64,000 bases of DNA from Gottfriedia acidiceleris (GCF_004138285.1 NZ_SCFN01000004.1:372001-436000), one strand, 5' to 3'; shown: positions 23,672 through 33,463, counted from the stretch's first letter. Notes: generated by a model from the sequence alone, not told the origin. Translations and numbers: made by a program.

Positions 23672-23830
23672 TTAGACGGCATGAACCTTTGTATGACTCT
23701 CTCCTTGTTTCGTGTGTTTATTAAATCGATATACATAATAGATAAGCGATATGATAAATCCAATACATAAGAAAGTCAGTAAAGATGTAACACTATTCAT
23801 AAAAGGGCTTGGTGTCGCCTTTATGCCTTC
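23672..23830 (-). pseudogene. C-terminal remnant of a membrane transporter
   Basis: Leftward frame: SPFMNSVTSLLTFLCIGFIIS LIYYVYRF split as one membrane helix, then a charged tail NKHTKQGESHTKVHAV and stop. No start codon or upstream part is found. It looks like the last helix and tail of a permease; because the neighbourhood encodes pyrimidine breakdown, a lost nucleobase permease is possible but not shown. Confidence 0.5.
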
Positions 23831-23992
23831 TTAGATTGGACTACTGTATCAGAAAATATACCGGAACGTATTCGTATAAATGATGATTCGTGTCAGTTAA
23901 CGATTGGACTTGGTTGGTCAAAAAATAGATATATATCACTTGCCGCTCAAGATTTTAAAAAATACGTTATTGAATATTTTGAAAAAATTTAA
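23831..23992 (+). pseudogene. C-terminal remnant of a LysR-family regulator
   Basis: The frame reads LDWTTVSENIPERIRINDDSC, then QLTIGLGWSKNRYISLAAQ DFKKYVIEYF and stop. The SWSKNRYxSxAAQxF pattern is the standard end of LysR effector domains. There is no DNA-binding domain upstream; the sequence switches directly to the opposite-strand permease remnant. Confidence 0.7.
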
Positions 23993-24064
23993 TCTGGTTT
24001 AAATGATATATAAAAATTAAGTAATTTACCAAAGTACAAAAGCTTATGGTATATGTTTTTAAAT

Positions 24065-24115
24065 CGAAAGAGCTATAAACCGCGCAAGTACTGTCGGCTT
24101 ATAGCTCTTTTTCCA
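24065..24115 (+). terminator. Intrinsic terminator
   Basis: AAAGAGCTATAA / TTATAGCTCTTT with a ~20-base loop and T-run, left over between the LysR remnant and the aminotransferase gene. The following ~215 bases (24116-24333) hold no gene that I can see. Confidence 0.7.
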
Positions 24116-24333
24116 TCCCAATCGTCACCCAATAATTTGAACTTCAACGATTTTATTATCAAGTTACATTACTCCATCAATAAACAATTCACAATTTCAA
24201 TAACTAACTTTATTACTAATCTAGTAATTTGTCTAATCGTAATAGGATAATATGGTCTATTCAGTAATATTAATTAGTAAAGATGTAAAATTGAGATTCC
24301 AATAAATCAATTTTGAAAGTTGGTGGCAAATTA

Positions 24334-25707
24334 GTGAATGATAAAACTGTAAGAACAACTCATTCTACTACCCTATCTAAGGAAGAGCTTCTTGAATTAG
24401 ACCGAAAATATGTATGGCATCATATGTCGCCTCACAACCCAAACCCGATGGTTCTAGTTTCCGGTAAAAATAGTACAGTCACTGATATCGATGGTAAAAA
24501 TTATTTAGATGGTATGTCAGGATTATGGTGTGTGAATGTAGGCTACGGTCGTGAAGAAATTGCCAAAGCCGCTGCCGAACAAATTCAAGCCATACCTTAT
24601 GTTCCAATGTCCCAGGGCAATGTTCCTTCTATCTTATTGGCTGAAAAGTTAAATGAATGGCTAGGTGGAGATTATCGTATTTTTTATTCTAACTCTGGAT
24701 CTGATGCAAATGAAGTAGCTTTTAAGATTGCTAGGCAATATCATCAACAAAACGGAGAACCTTTACGATATAAATTTATATCAAGATACCGTGCATATCA
24801 TGGTAATTCGATGGGTGCGTTAAGTGCTACTGGTCAAGCTAACCGTAAAGTTAAATATGAACCTCTTTCTTCAGGTTTCCAGCATGTAGCTCCACCATAT
24901 TGCTATCGATGCCCTTTTGGTAAAACGTATGGTGATTGCGGTATCCAATGTGCAAATGCAATAGAAGATGTTATTAATTACGAAGGTGCTGAAACGATTG
25001 CAGGGATTATAATGGAGCCAGTTATTACAGGTGGAGGAGTTATTGTACCACCTGCCGAATACTTAACAAAAGTTCGAAAAATTTGTGATAAATTTGGTAT
25101 TTTGTTAATTGTTGATGAAGTAATATGTGGTTTTGGCCGTTCTGGAAAACAGTTTGGACATCAAAACTTCGGTATAAAGCCAGATATCGTCACAATGGCC
25201 AAAGGAATGACAAGTGCCTATTCACCTCTTTCAGCAACTGCAGTAAGTAGCGATTTATATGAAGTATTTAAACAACCAGGGACAGATAATCATTTTCGTC
25301 ATGTTAACACATTCGGAGGAAATCCAGCTTCATGTGCAGTTGCACTTAAAAACTTAGAAATTATTGAAAGAGAAAATTTAATAGATCGTGCTGCCTATTT
25401 AGGTGAAGAGCTCCGTAAAAAATTAGATAGTTTACTAACTTATAAAAATGTTGGAGACATCCGAAGTTTTGGTTTTATTGCAGGAATTGAGCTTGTTGAA
25501 GATAAAAAAAGTAAAAAACCTGCTAGTCCAGAGTTGGTGTTAAAAATAATAACTGAATGTAAAGCACAAGGATTAATAATCGGTCGAAACGGAGATACGG
25601 TTCCAGGCTATAATAATGTCCTTACACTTTCTCCTCCATTTACAACAACTGATGAAGAGCTTGATTTTATCGTTAATACTTTAAACAAAGCATTCTCAAA
25701 ACTATAA
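24334..25707 (+). CDS. Class III aminotransferase, probably beta-alanine:pyruvate type
   Basis: 457 residues from GTG at 24334 (GGTGG six bases ahead); a TTG seven codons earlier is possible. PLP-fold type I, class III: YSNSGSDANEVAFKIAR (phosphate-binding), YHGNSMGALSATG, LLIVDEVICGFGRSG (cofactor Asp) and the Schiff-base lysine in DIVTMAKGMTSAY. The N-terminal WHHMSPHN resembles omega-amino acid:pyruvate transaminases. With the semialdehyde dehydrogenase immediately downstream and uracil catabolism genes nearby, beta-alanine to malonate semialdehyde is the likely reaction; taurine cannot be excluded. Confidence 0.88.
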   Translation: MNDKTVRTTHSTTLSKEELLELDRKYVWHHMSPHNPNPMVLVSGKNSTVTDIDGKNYLDGMSGLWCVNVGYGREEIAKAAAEQIQAIPYVPMSQGNVPSILLAEKLNEWLGGDYRIFYSNSGSDANEVAFKIARQYHQQNGEPLRYKFISRYRAYHGNSMGALSATGQANRKVKYEPLSSGFQHVAPPYCYRCPFGKTYGDCGIQCANAIEDVINYEGAETIAGIIMEPVITGGGVIVPPAEYLTKVRKICDKFGILLIVDEVICGFGRSGKQFGHQNFGIKPDIVTMAKGMTSAYSPLSATAVSSDLYEVFKQPGTDNHFRHVNTFGGNPASCAVALKNLEIIERENLIDRAAYLGEELRKKLDSLLTYKNVGDIRSFGFIAGIELVEDKKSKKPASPELVLKIITECKAQGLIIGRNGDTVPGYNNVLTLSPPFTTTDEELDFIVNTLNKAFSKL

Positions 25708-25725
25708 TCGTACGGGGTGATATTC

Positions 25726-27192
25726 TTGTCTACACAAACTAATATAAAGGTTTTAAAGAATTTTATAAATGGTGAATGGATTGAAGCTTCACCAAATGCC
25801 ATGACAATTCCAGTTCCAAATCCTGCTACTGAGGAAATATTAGCACTTGTACCCCTCTCAACTAAATCAGATTTAGAAACCGCTGTAAAAGCAGCTAAAA
25901 AAGCTTTTATTACATGGAGTAAAACCCCTGTTCCTAAAAGAGCAAGAATACTATTTTCATATCAACAATTGCTAATTAAACATTGGGATGAACTTGCTAA
26001 TTTAATAACGATTGAGAATGGTAAAAGCTATAATGAGGCATACGGAGAAGTTCAACGTGGAATTGAATGTGTAGAATTTGCTGCCGGTGCACCAACATTA
26101 ATGATGGGTAAACAATTACCTGATATTGCGACAAATATTGAATCGGCGATGTATCGATACCCTGTTGGAGTTGTTGGTGGAATAACGCCTTTTAATTTCC
26201 CAATGATGGTACCTTGTTGGATGTTCCCATTAGCGATTGCATGTGGAAACACGTTTATCTTAAAGCCTTCAGAACGTACTCCGCTTCTTGCAAATCGTTT
26301 AGCAGAACTCTTTACCGAAGCAGGTCTTCCTAAGGGTGTATTCAATATTGTTCATGGAGCACATGAAATTGTAAACGAATTACTTCAAAACAAAGATGTT
26401 CCTGCCATTTCATTTGTAGGCTCTCAGCCTGTGGCAGAATATGTTTATAAAACTGCATCTGCAAATGGTAAGCGCGTTCAAGCCTTAGCTGGTGCTAAAA
26501 ACCATAGTATCGTTTTACAGGATGCAAACTTAGATGAATCGGTAAAACAAATCATTACAGCAGCATACGGTTCAGCTGGTGAACGATGTATGGCATGCTC
26601 AGTAGTCGTAGCAGTTGGCGATATTGCCGATCCTTTAATCGAAAAATTAAAAATAGAAGCGGGTAGCATTACGATTGGAAATGGACTAGATGATGATGTA
26701 TTCCTAGGTCCTGTCATCCGCAGGGAACATCGCGAACGAACGGAAAAATATATTGAATGTGGAATTCAAGAAGGTGCAACCTTATTGCGTGATGGACGAA
26801 ATGACTTAGTTAGAAAAGAAAAAGGTTACTTTATTGGACCAACAATCTTTGATAATGTGAACCCATCAATGAAAATTTGGAAGGAAGAAATTTTTGCACC
26901 AGTGCTTTCGATCGTTAGAGTAGAAACATTAGAAGAAGCAATCGAGCTAACAAACAAATCAGACTTCGGAAATGGAGCGTGCATTTTTACTGACAGTGCA
27001 GCAAGTATTCGATATTTCAGGGAAAACATTGAAGTAGGAATGCTCGGCGTAAATATCGGTGTACCAGCTCCAATGGCATTCTTTCCATTCTCTGGATGGA
27101 AAAACTCTTTCTATGGTGACCTACATGCAAATGGTGCAGATGGGGTCGAGTTCTATACAAGGAAAAAAATGATTACGAGTAGATTTGAGTAA
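25726..27192 (+). CDS. CoA-acylating (methyl)malonate-semialdehyde dehydrogenase
   Basis: 488 residues from TTG at 25726 with GGGGTGA ahead. It carries MmsA family marks: [11 protein letters not shown] (in place of the usual E-GGKSP of ALDHs), [15 protein letters not shown] with the catalytic Cys, and [17 protein letters not shown]. These enzymes convert malonate or methylmalonate semialdehyde plus CoA to acetyl- or propionyl-CoA and CO2. It starts 18 bases after the aminotransferase stop, so the two form an operon that takes beta-alanine to acetyl-CoA. Confidence 0.92.
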   Translation: MSTQTNIKVLKNFINGEWIEASPNAMTIPVPNPATEEILALVPLSTKSDLETAVKAAKKAFITWSKTPVPKRARILFSYQQLLIKHWDELANLITIENGKSYNEAYGEVQRGIECVEFAAGAPTLMMGKQLPDIATNIESAMYRYPVGVVGGITPFNFPMMVPCWMFPLAIACGNTFILKPSERTPLLANRLAELFTEAGLPKGVFNIVHGAHEIVNELLQNKDVPAISFVGSQPVAEYVYKTASANGKRVQALAGAKNHSIVLQDANLDESVKQIITAAYGSAGERCMACSVVVAVGDIADPLIEKLKIEAGSITIGNGLDDDVFLGPVIRREHRERTEKYIECGIQEGATLLRDGRNDLVRKEKGYFIGPTIFDNVNPSMKIWKEEIFAPVLSIVRVETLEEAIELTNKSDFGNGACIFTDSAASIRYFRENIEVGMLGVNIGVPAPMAFFPFSGWKNSFYGDLHANGADGVEFYTRKKMITSRFE

Positions 27193-27498
27193 ATAAAATT
27201 GGGCTTTTCCATTAGTTTAGGTAACTGACTAAAGGGAAAGCCTTTTTAAATAGAAAAAATCGCATATTCCGTTAGTAGTTACGGATGCGATGCGATTTAA
27301 AATAAATTATAGGATTTTAGTTTTGGAAGCTCCTTTTTGTTCTGTCCCGCTCAGTCATTGCTTATCCGTTTAAAAACGTAGCAAAACCAACTGAAAATAA
27401 AATCATTTTTATAAATATACGTGAAATTCATCTAATTTCTTAATGAAATATCCTTAAAGAACACTCAATTTCAGGGTTTATTTGCGATTCACTGATTT
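27193..27498. other. Intergenic region with terminator and a second hairpin
   Basis: Besides the terminator at 27200-27247, a second dyad AAATCGCAT / ATGCGATTT spans 27263-27299 with TTCCGT/ACGGA inner pairing and no T-run. No gene is seen. The hairpin could be the end of the pyrimidine operon's transcript from the right. Confidence 0.5.
27200..27247 (+). terminator. Intrinsic terminator of the aminotransferase operon
   Basis: GGCTTTTCC..TTAGTTTA / TGACTAA..GGGAAAGCC followed by five T. Confidence 0.8.
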
Positions 27499-27720
27499 TC
27501 ACAAATGGACCCCAAACTGCTTAATAATCAACGAACCAAAATATTTCCGAGTATCAGCATTCATTATATGAAGAGTAATAAACTTCTCCTCTTCATCTTT
27601 ATTTTCAAAGTCAACATAAGCACCGTCTAGCGTTTCTCTAACATTTTTAATCTTGTAACCTTTCTTTATAAGGGAATCGATCTGATTTCTTTCGATTAAA
27701 AATTCCTTATAAGTTGACAT
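27499..27720 (-). CDS. Hypothetical 73-aa protein
   Basis: 73 residues, charged and soluble (MSTYKEFLIERNQIDSLIKKG, then an acidic segment FENKDEEEKFITLHIMNADTR), with a GGAAGGAG site ahead of the ATG. No recognised domain. It follows the dihydropyrimidinase gene by ~25 bases and reads the same way, so it is probably the last gene of the pyrimidine operon. Confidence 0.6.
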   Translation of the reverse strand: MSTYKEFLIERNQIDSLIKKGYKIKNVRETLDGAYVDFENKDEEEKFITLHIMNADTRKYFGSLIIKQFGVHL

Positions 27721-27745
27721 TGCTTTACTCCTTCCCGCTACTAAA

Positions 27746-29143
27746 CTATTCTATTAGACTAGTTTCACCATACTTTTTCCTCTTTAAGTATTGTCCACTT
27801 CCTGCATTACCTACAAATTGCTTCTCTCTTATTACAAACTCTCCACGAACTAACACACTCACTGGCTCACCGGTTACTTCCATCCCTTCGAACGCGTTAT
27901 AGTCGACTGCCATATTATGAGTTTCGGAAGAGATTGTACGTTTACTATTTGGATCAAAAATAACTAAATCTGCATCTGAACCAACTGCAATTGTTCCTTT
28001 TTGAGGATATAATCCAAATAGTTTTGCACTTCTAGTAGAAGAGATGTCAACGAATTGATTTAATGATAATCTGCCTTTTTTAACTCCTTCAGAGAACAAA
28101 ATGCTTACTCGATCTTCAATCATTGGTCCTCCGTTTGGAATTTTTGAAAAATCGTCGCGACCTAGGTCTTTTTGACCCTTAAAGTCAAATGAACATTGGT
28201 CGGATCCTAATGTTTGCAGATTTCCATTTTTTAATGCATTCCATAACACATCTTGGTTCCATTTTTCACGAAGTGGTGGAGACCAAACGTATTTTGCCCC
28301 TTCAAATTCAGGCTTTTCTAGCATAGACTGATCAAGTACTAAGTATTGTGGGCATGTTTCTCCCCATATATCAATTCCATTATTTCGAGCTTCCGTTATC
28401 TTTTCAACTGCCTCGGCACAAGTAACATGAACGACATATAATTGTGAATTTGCAAGTCCAGTTAATGTAGCCGCTCTTCCTGTCGCTTCACCCTCTACTT
28501 CTGGAGGGCGTGTTAATGCATGGTAAATAGGTTCTACTTTTCCTTCAGCTAAAGCTTGATTGATTAAATAATCTACAACATCTCCGTTTTCTGCATGCAC
28601 CATTACTAGTGCCCCATATTCTTTTGCTGCTAATAGAGTACGATACAATGTTGCATCATCAGCTTGAAATACATTTTTATAAGCCATAAATACTTTAAAT
28701 GAAGTAATTCCCTCTTTTTCTATTACTCTAGGTAACTCTTTTAATACCTCATCATTTATTTCACCAATCATAAGATGAAAACTATAATCGATCACTGCTT
28801 TATTTTTCGATTTTTCATGCCATGTTTCGATGGCTTTTTGGAGTGGTTCTCCTTTATTTGTTAAACAAAAATCAATAATTGTTGTTGTCCCACCAAAGGC
28901 AGCAGCAATCGTTCCTGATTCAAAATCATCTTTCGTGACAGTCCCACCAAATGGCATATCTAAATGCGTATGTGGATCTACTCCACCTGGAAAAATATAA
29001 TGATCTGAAGCATCAATCATTTCAGCGTCCGTACAATCTAAATTTAGTCCAATTGCAGTAATTTTATTTTCCTCTATTAAAATATCAGCCTTGTAAGTAT
29101 CCGTTGCAGTAACTATCGTTCCATTTCGAATGATTTTCTTCAT
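27746..29143 (-). CDS. Dihydropyrimidinase / D-hydantoinase family
   Basis: 465 residues of the cyclic amidohydrolase superfamily. Binuclear metal ligands are visible: HTHLD (HxH, ~59-61), FKVFMAYK (carboxylated Lys), MVHAENGD, YVVHVTCAEA and TLGSDQCSF (Asp). It opens dihydrouracil to N-carbamoyl-beta-alanine. Its ATG overlaps the stop of PreA (ATGA), so the two are translationally coupled, which favours pyrimidine catabolism over general hydantoin use. Confidence 0.93.
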   Translation of the reverse strand: MKKIIRNGTIVTATDTYKADILIEENKITAIGLNLDCTDAEMIDASDHYIFPGGVDPHTHLDMPFGGTVTKDDFESGTIAAAFGGTTTIIDFCLTNKGEPLQKAIETWHEKSKNKAVIDYSFHLMIGEINDEVLKELPRVIEKEGITSFKVFMAYKNVFQADDATLYRTLLAAKEYGALVMVHAENGDVVDYLINQALAEGKVEPIYHALTRPPEVEGEATGRAATLTGLANSQLYVVHVTCAEAVEKITEARNNGIDIWGETCPQYLVLDQSMLEKPEFEGAKYVWSPPLREKWNQDVLWNALKNGNLQTLGSDQCSFDFKGQKDLGRDDFSKIPNGGPMIEDRVSILFSEGVKKGRLSLNQFVDISSTRSAKLFGLYPQKGTIAVGSDADLVIFDPNSKRTISSETHNMAVDYNAFEGMEVTGEPVSVLVRGEFVIREKQFVGNAGSGQYLKRKKYGETSLIE

Positions 29144-30447
29144 TTTCTTTTCCTTCCCCCCTTTAAAATTGAATATTGATTAGATCTTGCTAATACTTTT
29201 AAAGCTTGTTGACGTTCGTTCCAAGTCATCGATGGTTGATTACTTGGAACCTCTACCATGTTAATGGCACCATCGACTGGACATACAATTTTGCATAAAT
29301 TGCATCCTACGCAATCTTCTTCCCGAACCTTTAAATACGATTTTCCATTCTCATCTACTGACATATCAATACATTGGTGAGATGTGTCTTCACAAGCAAT
29401 ATGGCATTTATTACAATTAATGCATTCATCAGTATCAATCCTAGCAACTATTTGGTAATTTAAATCTAAATTTCCCCAATCTGAATATTTATGAACCGCT
29501 TTACCTACTAGCTCAGTTACTGAAGAAAGACCTTTTTCATCTAAATAATTATTTAAACCATCAATCATGTCTTCAACAATGCGGAAACCATGGTGCATTG
29601 CTGCAGTACATATTTGAACTCCAGTCGCTCCCATTAATAAAAACTCTACTGCATTTTGCCAATTCGAAATGCCACCAATCCCGGAAATTGGAACTGATAT
29701 CCGTGGATTACGTGCACATTCTGCCACCATATTTAATGCAATTGGTTTTACTGCAGGTCCACAATATCCACCATGTGCTCCCTTTCCAGCAACATGTGGA
29801 ACCGTATTCCAAGAATCTAAATCTACACCCATTAAACTATTGATCGTATTAATCATACTGACTGCGTTCGCTCCACCTCGTACTGCAGCTTCTGCCGTTA
29901 CAGTAATATCAGTAATGTTCGGCGTTAATTTTACAATGACAGGTGTCTTTGCAACTTCTTTTACCCAATATGTTTGTTGTTCTACAAACTCGGGAACTTG
30001 ACCGGATGCAGACCCCATCCCTCGTTCTGCCATTCCGTGTGGGCAGCCAAAGTTCAGTTCTAAACCATCAACTCCAACATCCTCTACCCTTTTTACGATT
30101 TCGTGCCATTTATATTGTTGCGGTTCAACCATAAGCGATGCGATTATCGCTCGGTCTGGAAATCTTTTTTTCGTTTCATAAATTTCTTTTAAATTTACTT
30201 CAAGAGGTCGATCAGATATCAGTTCGATATTATTAAATCCCGCAACTCTTTGTCCGTTAAAGTTAATAGCAGCAAATCGGGAGGATGTATTAATAATCGG
30301 TTCTCCTAATGTTTTCCAAACTGCTCCTCCCCAGCCAGCTTCAAACGCACGTTGGACTTGATATCCAGAATTTGTTGGAGGAGCAGAAGCAAGCCAAAAT
30401 GGGTTAGGTGACTGTATGCCCGCAAGATTGATTCGTAGATCTGCCAT
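29140..30447 (-). CDS. preA: NAD-dependent dihydropyrimidine dehydrogenase subunit PreA
   Basis: 435 residues: an FMN-binding TIM barrel of dihydroorotate-dehydrogenase type (NFGCPHG, GIGGISNWQNAVEFLLMGATGVQ) followed by two 4Fe-4S ferredoxin motifs at the C-terminus (CINCNKCHIACE and CVGCNLCKIVCP). With PreT it reduces uracil or thymine to the dihydro form using NADH. AAAGGAGG precedes the ATG. Lies between PreT (16 bases upstream) and dihydropyrimidinase (4-base overlap). Confidence 0.93.
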   Translation of the reverse strand: MADLRINLAGIQSPNPFWLASAPPTNSGYQVQRAFEAGWGGAVWKTLGEPIINTSSRFAAINFNGQRVAGFNNIELISDRPLEVNLKEIYETKKRFPDRAIIASLMVEPQQYKWHEIVKRVEDVGVDGLELNFGCPHGMAERGMGSASGQVPEFVEQQTYWVKEVAKTPVIVKLTPNITDITVTAEAAVRGGANAVSMINTINSLMGVDLDSWNTVPHVAGKGAHGGYCGPAVKPIALNMVAECARNPRISVPISGIGGISNWQNAVEFLLMGATGVQICTAAMHHGFRIVEDMIDGLNNYLDEKGLSSVTELVGKAVHKYSDWGNLDLNYQIVARIDTDECINCNKCHIACEDTSHQCIDMSVDENGKSYLKVREEDCVGCNLCKIVCPVDGAINMVEVPSNQPSMTWNERQQALKVLARSNQYSILKGGRKRK

Positions 30448-30462
30448 GAAAGAAAACCTCCT

Positions 30463-31800
30463 TTAAGTGTTTAACTGTTTATGAATCGCATAAGCTACTT
30501 CTTTTCCTTGTTGTGCTGCAGTCACTACCATTGCCTCACCTTGCCCTTTTCCAAAAATGACATCACCACAAGCAAATACTTTAGGATTAGACGTCTGAAA
30601 AGATTCTTGGTTAATTTTTACAACTCCATCTCTATGTTCTAACCCAAATTGTTCGATTAAGTCTGTATAGCGAGTTTGCCCGATCGCTTTTATGACACCA
30701 TCTACCGGTATCGTGAAATTAGAATTAGGAATAAGTACAGGACGGCGGCGACCGTCTTTTCCAACTTCCCCTAACTCCAAACGAACACACTCCAATGCGA
30801 TTACTTTTTCGTTCTCACCGATAATTCGAATTGGTAATGTTAACCAACGGAATTCCACACCATCTTGCTTGGCAAAATCATATTCAAATTGATAAGCGCT
30901 CATTTCTGATTGCGTCCTACGGTATAAAATTTTGACATTGCCTGCTCCTAAACGAACAGAACATGTCGCAGCATCAATTGCAGTATTGCCCGCACCTATT
31001 ACAGCAATGTTTTTACCTATAAAACGATTTGATAATTCCCCTGATTTTGTCTCTTTTACAAAATCAATCGCATCGTATACTCCGTCCAAATCCTCTCCTT
31101 CAATATCTAGCATCGGAACTTTCCCCATACCTATAGCCAGAACGACCATGTCATAGTTTGCTAATAATTCTCCGGAAGAAATATCCGAACCGACTCTAGT
31201 ATTCGTTTGAATTTTGACATCCAACTTTTCAATTTGTTCGACTTCCCAGCTTGATATACTCTTTGGTAACCTGAAAGAAACGATTCCATAACGATTTAAT
31301 CCTCCTGCATGATTTTCCGCTTCAAAAATCGTTACATCGTAGCCAAGTAATGCAAGTTCACGAGCAGCTGCTAAACCAGAAGGACCACTACCAACGATTG
31401 CAACTGTTTTTCCGTTCTTTTTTCCAGCCTTAAATAATACTTGATTATTTTTTATCGCCCAATCAGTTGCATAACGTTGTAAATTCCCAATCATAATCGG
31501 TTTAGTAGAAGATTTTAGGACACATGCACCTTCACACAGTTCTTCTGTAGGACATACTCGAGCACAGCTTGCTCCAACAGGATTAGATGTCATAATTGTT
31601 TTAGCTGATCCTTTTAAATTGCCTGAACCAATTTTCTTTATAAACGTAGGAATGTCAATCCCAGTTGGACATGCTTTAATACATGGGGCATCATAGCAAT
31701 AAAGACATCGATGTGCTTCTTCAAATGCTTCTCGTTCTGATAACCCAGGATGTACTTCTTCAAAGTTCTTCGACAAATTCTCTAATGAAACTCTATTCAC
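30463..31800 (-). CDS. preT: NAD-dependent dihydropyrimidine dehydrogenase subunit PreT
   Basis: 445 residues from GTG at 31800 with GGAGG nine bases ahead. The N-terminal ~110 residues carry eight Cys for 4Fe-4S clusters (CLYCYDAPCIKACP, CARVCPTEELCEGAC). Then come two Rossmann sites: FAD (VAIVGSGPSGLAAA, ~135) and NAD(P) (IAVIGAGNTAIDAA, ~270), as in the GltD-like half of dihydropyrimidine dehydrogenase. It passes electrons from NADH to PreA. First gene of the operon. Confidence 0.92.
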   Translation of the reverse strand: MNRVSLENLSKNFEEVHPGLSEREAFEEAHRCLYCYDAPCIKACPTGIDIPTFIKKIGSGNLKGSAKTIMTSNPVGASCARVCPTEELCEGACVLKSSTKPIMIGNLQRYATDWAIKNNQVLFKAGKKNGKTVAIVGSGPSGLAAARELALLGYDVTIFEAENHAGGLNRYGIVSFRLPKSISSWEVEQIEKLDVKIQTNTRVGSDISSGELLANYDMVVLAIGMGKVPMLDIEGEDLDGVYDAIDFVKETKSGELSNRFIGKNIAVIGAGNTAIDAATCSVRLGAGNVKILYRRTQSEMSAYQFEYDFAKQDGVEFRWLTLPIRIIGENEKVIALECVRLELGEVGKDGRRRPVLIPNSNFTIPVDGVIKAIGQTRYTDLIEQFGLEHRDGVVKINQESFQTSNPKVFACGDVIFGKGQGEAMVVTAAQQGKEVAYAIHKQLNT

Positions 31801-32117
31801 TAACAACACCCTCCTATTAGGCTACAAAGTTACTTTTTAAGAAAGCAGATTATACCATCATTTTAATAATTTTCTACCGATTCATGAGTAAAGCCGTTTT
31901 CTAGTAAGAACAATTACTTACTTTCTTTCTTAAAAAGGTAAAGCTTTTTCTAAAATTGAGGTATTTCAATATATGATTAAATAAATTAATTTAGACATGT
32001 TTATATAAGGGGTTGTCAGTGTTTAATTAATGAATATTAAAGCTTCGATTTAGAAGTTAAAGAAAGCTATTCTTTTTGAATTGAATTCAATTTAAGGTTG
32101 TTGTATTCGAAAAAATA

Positions 32118-32150
32118 AAAACTCAAACCCATATATTAGGCTTGAGCTTT
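32118..32150. terminator. Hairpin, first of a near-identical pair
   Basis: CTCAAACCC-ATATATT-AGGCTTGAG with flanking A/T runs; shares its sequence with the hairpin at 32643-32676. No gene ends directly at it on either side. Confidence 0.6.
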
Positions 32151-32451
32151 CAGAGTGTTGAAATATATTGTAGTAAATATTGAAAAATACAAACATTAAA
32201 TGAATTTCTATGAAAAAATAGTCTCTTTATTATTGTTTTATCTGTCATCTTATTGATAAACAAGCGATTTTGGTTGATAGATAAATGTTTTAACTAACTT
32301 GCAAAAATTAAAGTATCTTCTTTTTTGACAATCAATATTTGTAAAGATGTGTAAGTCGTCATCATAGTTACAATTTGATTAATATAGGGTAATTCATTCG
32401 TTCAAATGACTATTCTATTGTTTTTAAGATTATTATTTTTATCAAGAAGTT

Positions 32452-32575
32452 GATTGGAACGAAAGGGTGCTCGACTCCTATGGGAGAAGCGGGAAGGCTA
32501 AAGACCCCGCAGGCGGCGCCGAGGAGGCTCAGGTCTCGCCCCATGGAAAGCGAGCACCCTGTAGTGGAAATCATA
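32452..32575 (+). repeat. Bacillaceae intergenic repeat element (complete)
   Basis: A ~124-base GC-rich block in AT-rich surroundings. The ends form a long dyad: AGGGTGCTCG / CGAGCACCCT, with an inner ATGGG / CCCAT pair; the middle contains GACCCCGCAGGCGGCGCCGA and GGAGGCTCAGG. I recognise this as the common repeat of Bacillaceae intergenic regions. It is non-coding and has an RNA-hairpin look. A truncated copy lies at 23640. Confidence 0.75.
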
Positions 32576-32642
32576 TGACACAACTTACTTATCAATGATC
32601 AATCCAACAATTTAATTGACTAATTCTTTTTTCAACAGCATA

Positions 32643-32676
32643 AAAGCTCAAACCCTTATATTAGGCTTGAGCTTTT
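32643..32676 (-). terminator. Intrinsic terminator of the TVP38-family gene
   Basis: On the - strand AAAGCTCAAGCCT / AGGGTTTGAGCTTT with T-run, just beyond the gene's stop at 32687. Confidence 0.8.
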
Positions 32677-32686
32677 TAAATTTTTC

Positions 32687-33256
32687 TTAAACTTTATTCT
32701 TCACAAAAACATTAAATCGTTTTCTATAAAAATAGATCAGCAAGGCGATAATTAACAGTCCTAAAATGACTTTACCGAATAAAGTGAACTCTAACACTTG
32801 ATTAACAGAATACGATTCAAATAATATGACAGGTAACTTACCAATAAAACTAGCTAACATGAAGCTTGACCATGTGATTTTTCCAAAGGAAGCAAACAAT
32901 GTAATTAAACTAGATGGAATAAAAGGAATAAAACGTAGAAATAACACACTGTAAAATGCTTCTTTTCCTTCTAATCTTAAAAGCCTATTTAATCCTTTAA
33001 ATTTAGTTGAATTACTAATAAATCTTTTTTGTAAACCCTTTCTATATAAAATGAAAGATACGAATGTACCAACTAATTCACCTATGAAAGAGACTAAAAA
33101 TCCACCAGTAAAACCGAATAATTTAATATTGATTGCTGTCAAAAACCAAGCTGGTATAATACCAACAATACTAATTAGAACATTAATTAAAATACTAAGT
33201 ATCGCAGCATAGTCTTTGTATGTATTTAAAAAATGTTCAATTGCAGAAAGTGTCAT
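32687..33256 (-). CDS. TVP38/TMEM64-family (DedA-like) membrane protein
   Basis: 189 residues with four to five membrane segments. The SNARE_assoc/VTT signature is visible: GFTGGFLVSFIGELVGTFVSFILYRKGLQKRF, then FLRFIPFIPSSLITLFASFGKITWSSFMLASFIGKLP with its conserved FxRFIPxIP. Related proteins are proposed lipid scramblases or transporters, but none is assigned for this gene. It appears monocistronic. Confidence 0.85.
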   Translation of the reverse strand: MTLSAIEHFLNTYKDYAAILSILINVLISIVGIIPAWFLTAINIKLFGFTGGFLVSFIGELVGTFVSFILYRKGLQKRFISNSTKFKGLNRLLRLEGKEAFYSVLFLRFIPFIPSSLITLFASFGKITWSSFMLASFIGKLPVILFESYSVNQVLEFTLFGKVILGLLIIALLIYFYRKRFNVFVKNKV

Positions 33257-33420
33257 AATTTTCCCCCATTTTTTTAACCACTTAATTGTACAACATTTAG
33301 TATGATAAAAAAGCTAAGGTTACAAAAATACATAAATCTTCCAAAAATTAAAACCTATTTACTATTTTAGACATTGAAATTTTAAACATACTAACCAATT
33401 TAAATTTAATTTTTAAAACA

Positions 33421-33463
33421 AAAAAAGATGACTTCGAATGGTACTCGAAATCATCTTTTTGAT
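33421..33463. terminator. Intrinsic terminator next to the zinc-peptidase remnant
   Basis: AAAGATGACTTCGA / TCGAAATCATCTTT with a short loop and T-run on both sides. Confidence 0.85.

Larger units (their letters stand above)
31801..32686. other. Intergenic region with repeat element and twin terminators
   Basis: No gene seen over ~885 bases. Contents: two near-identical terminator hairpins (32118-32150 and 32643-32676, both with CTCAAACCC..TATATTAGGCTTGAG) about 525 bases apart, and between them the GC-rich Bacillaceae repeat element (32452-32575). A 61-codon frame at 32410-32595 is just a reading of the repeat. Confidence 0.7.

Noticed and set aside
32410-32595. 61-codon leftward frame
   Set aside because: It is a reading of the GC-rich repeat element, with no ribosome binding site.
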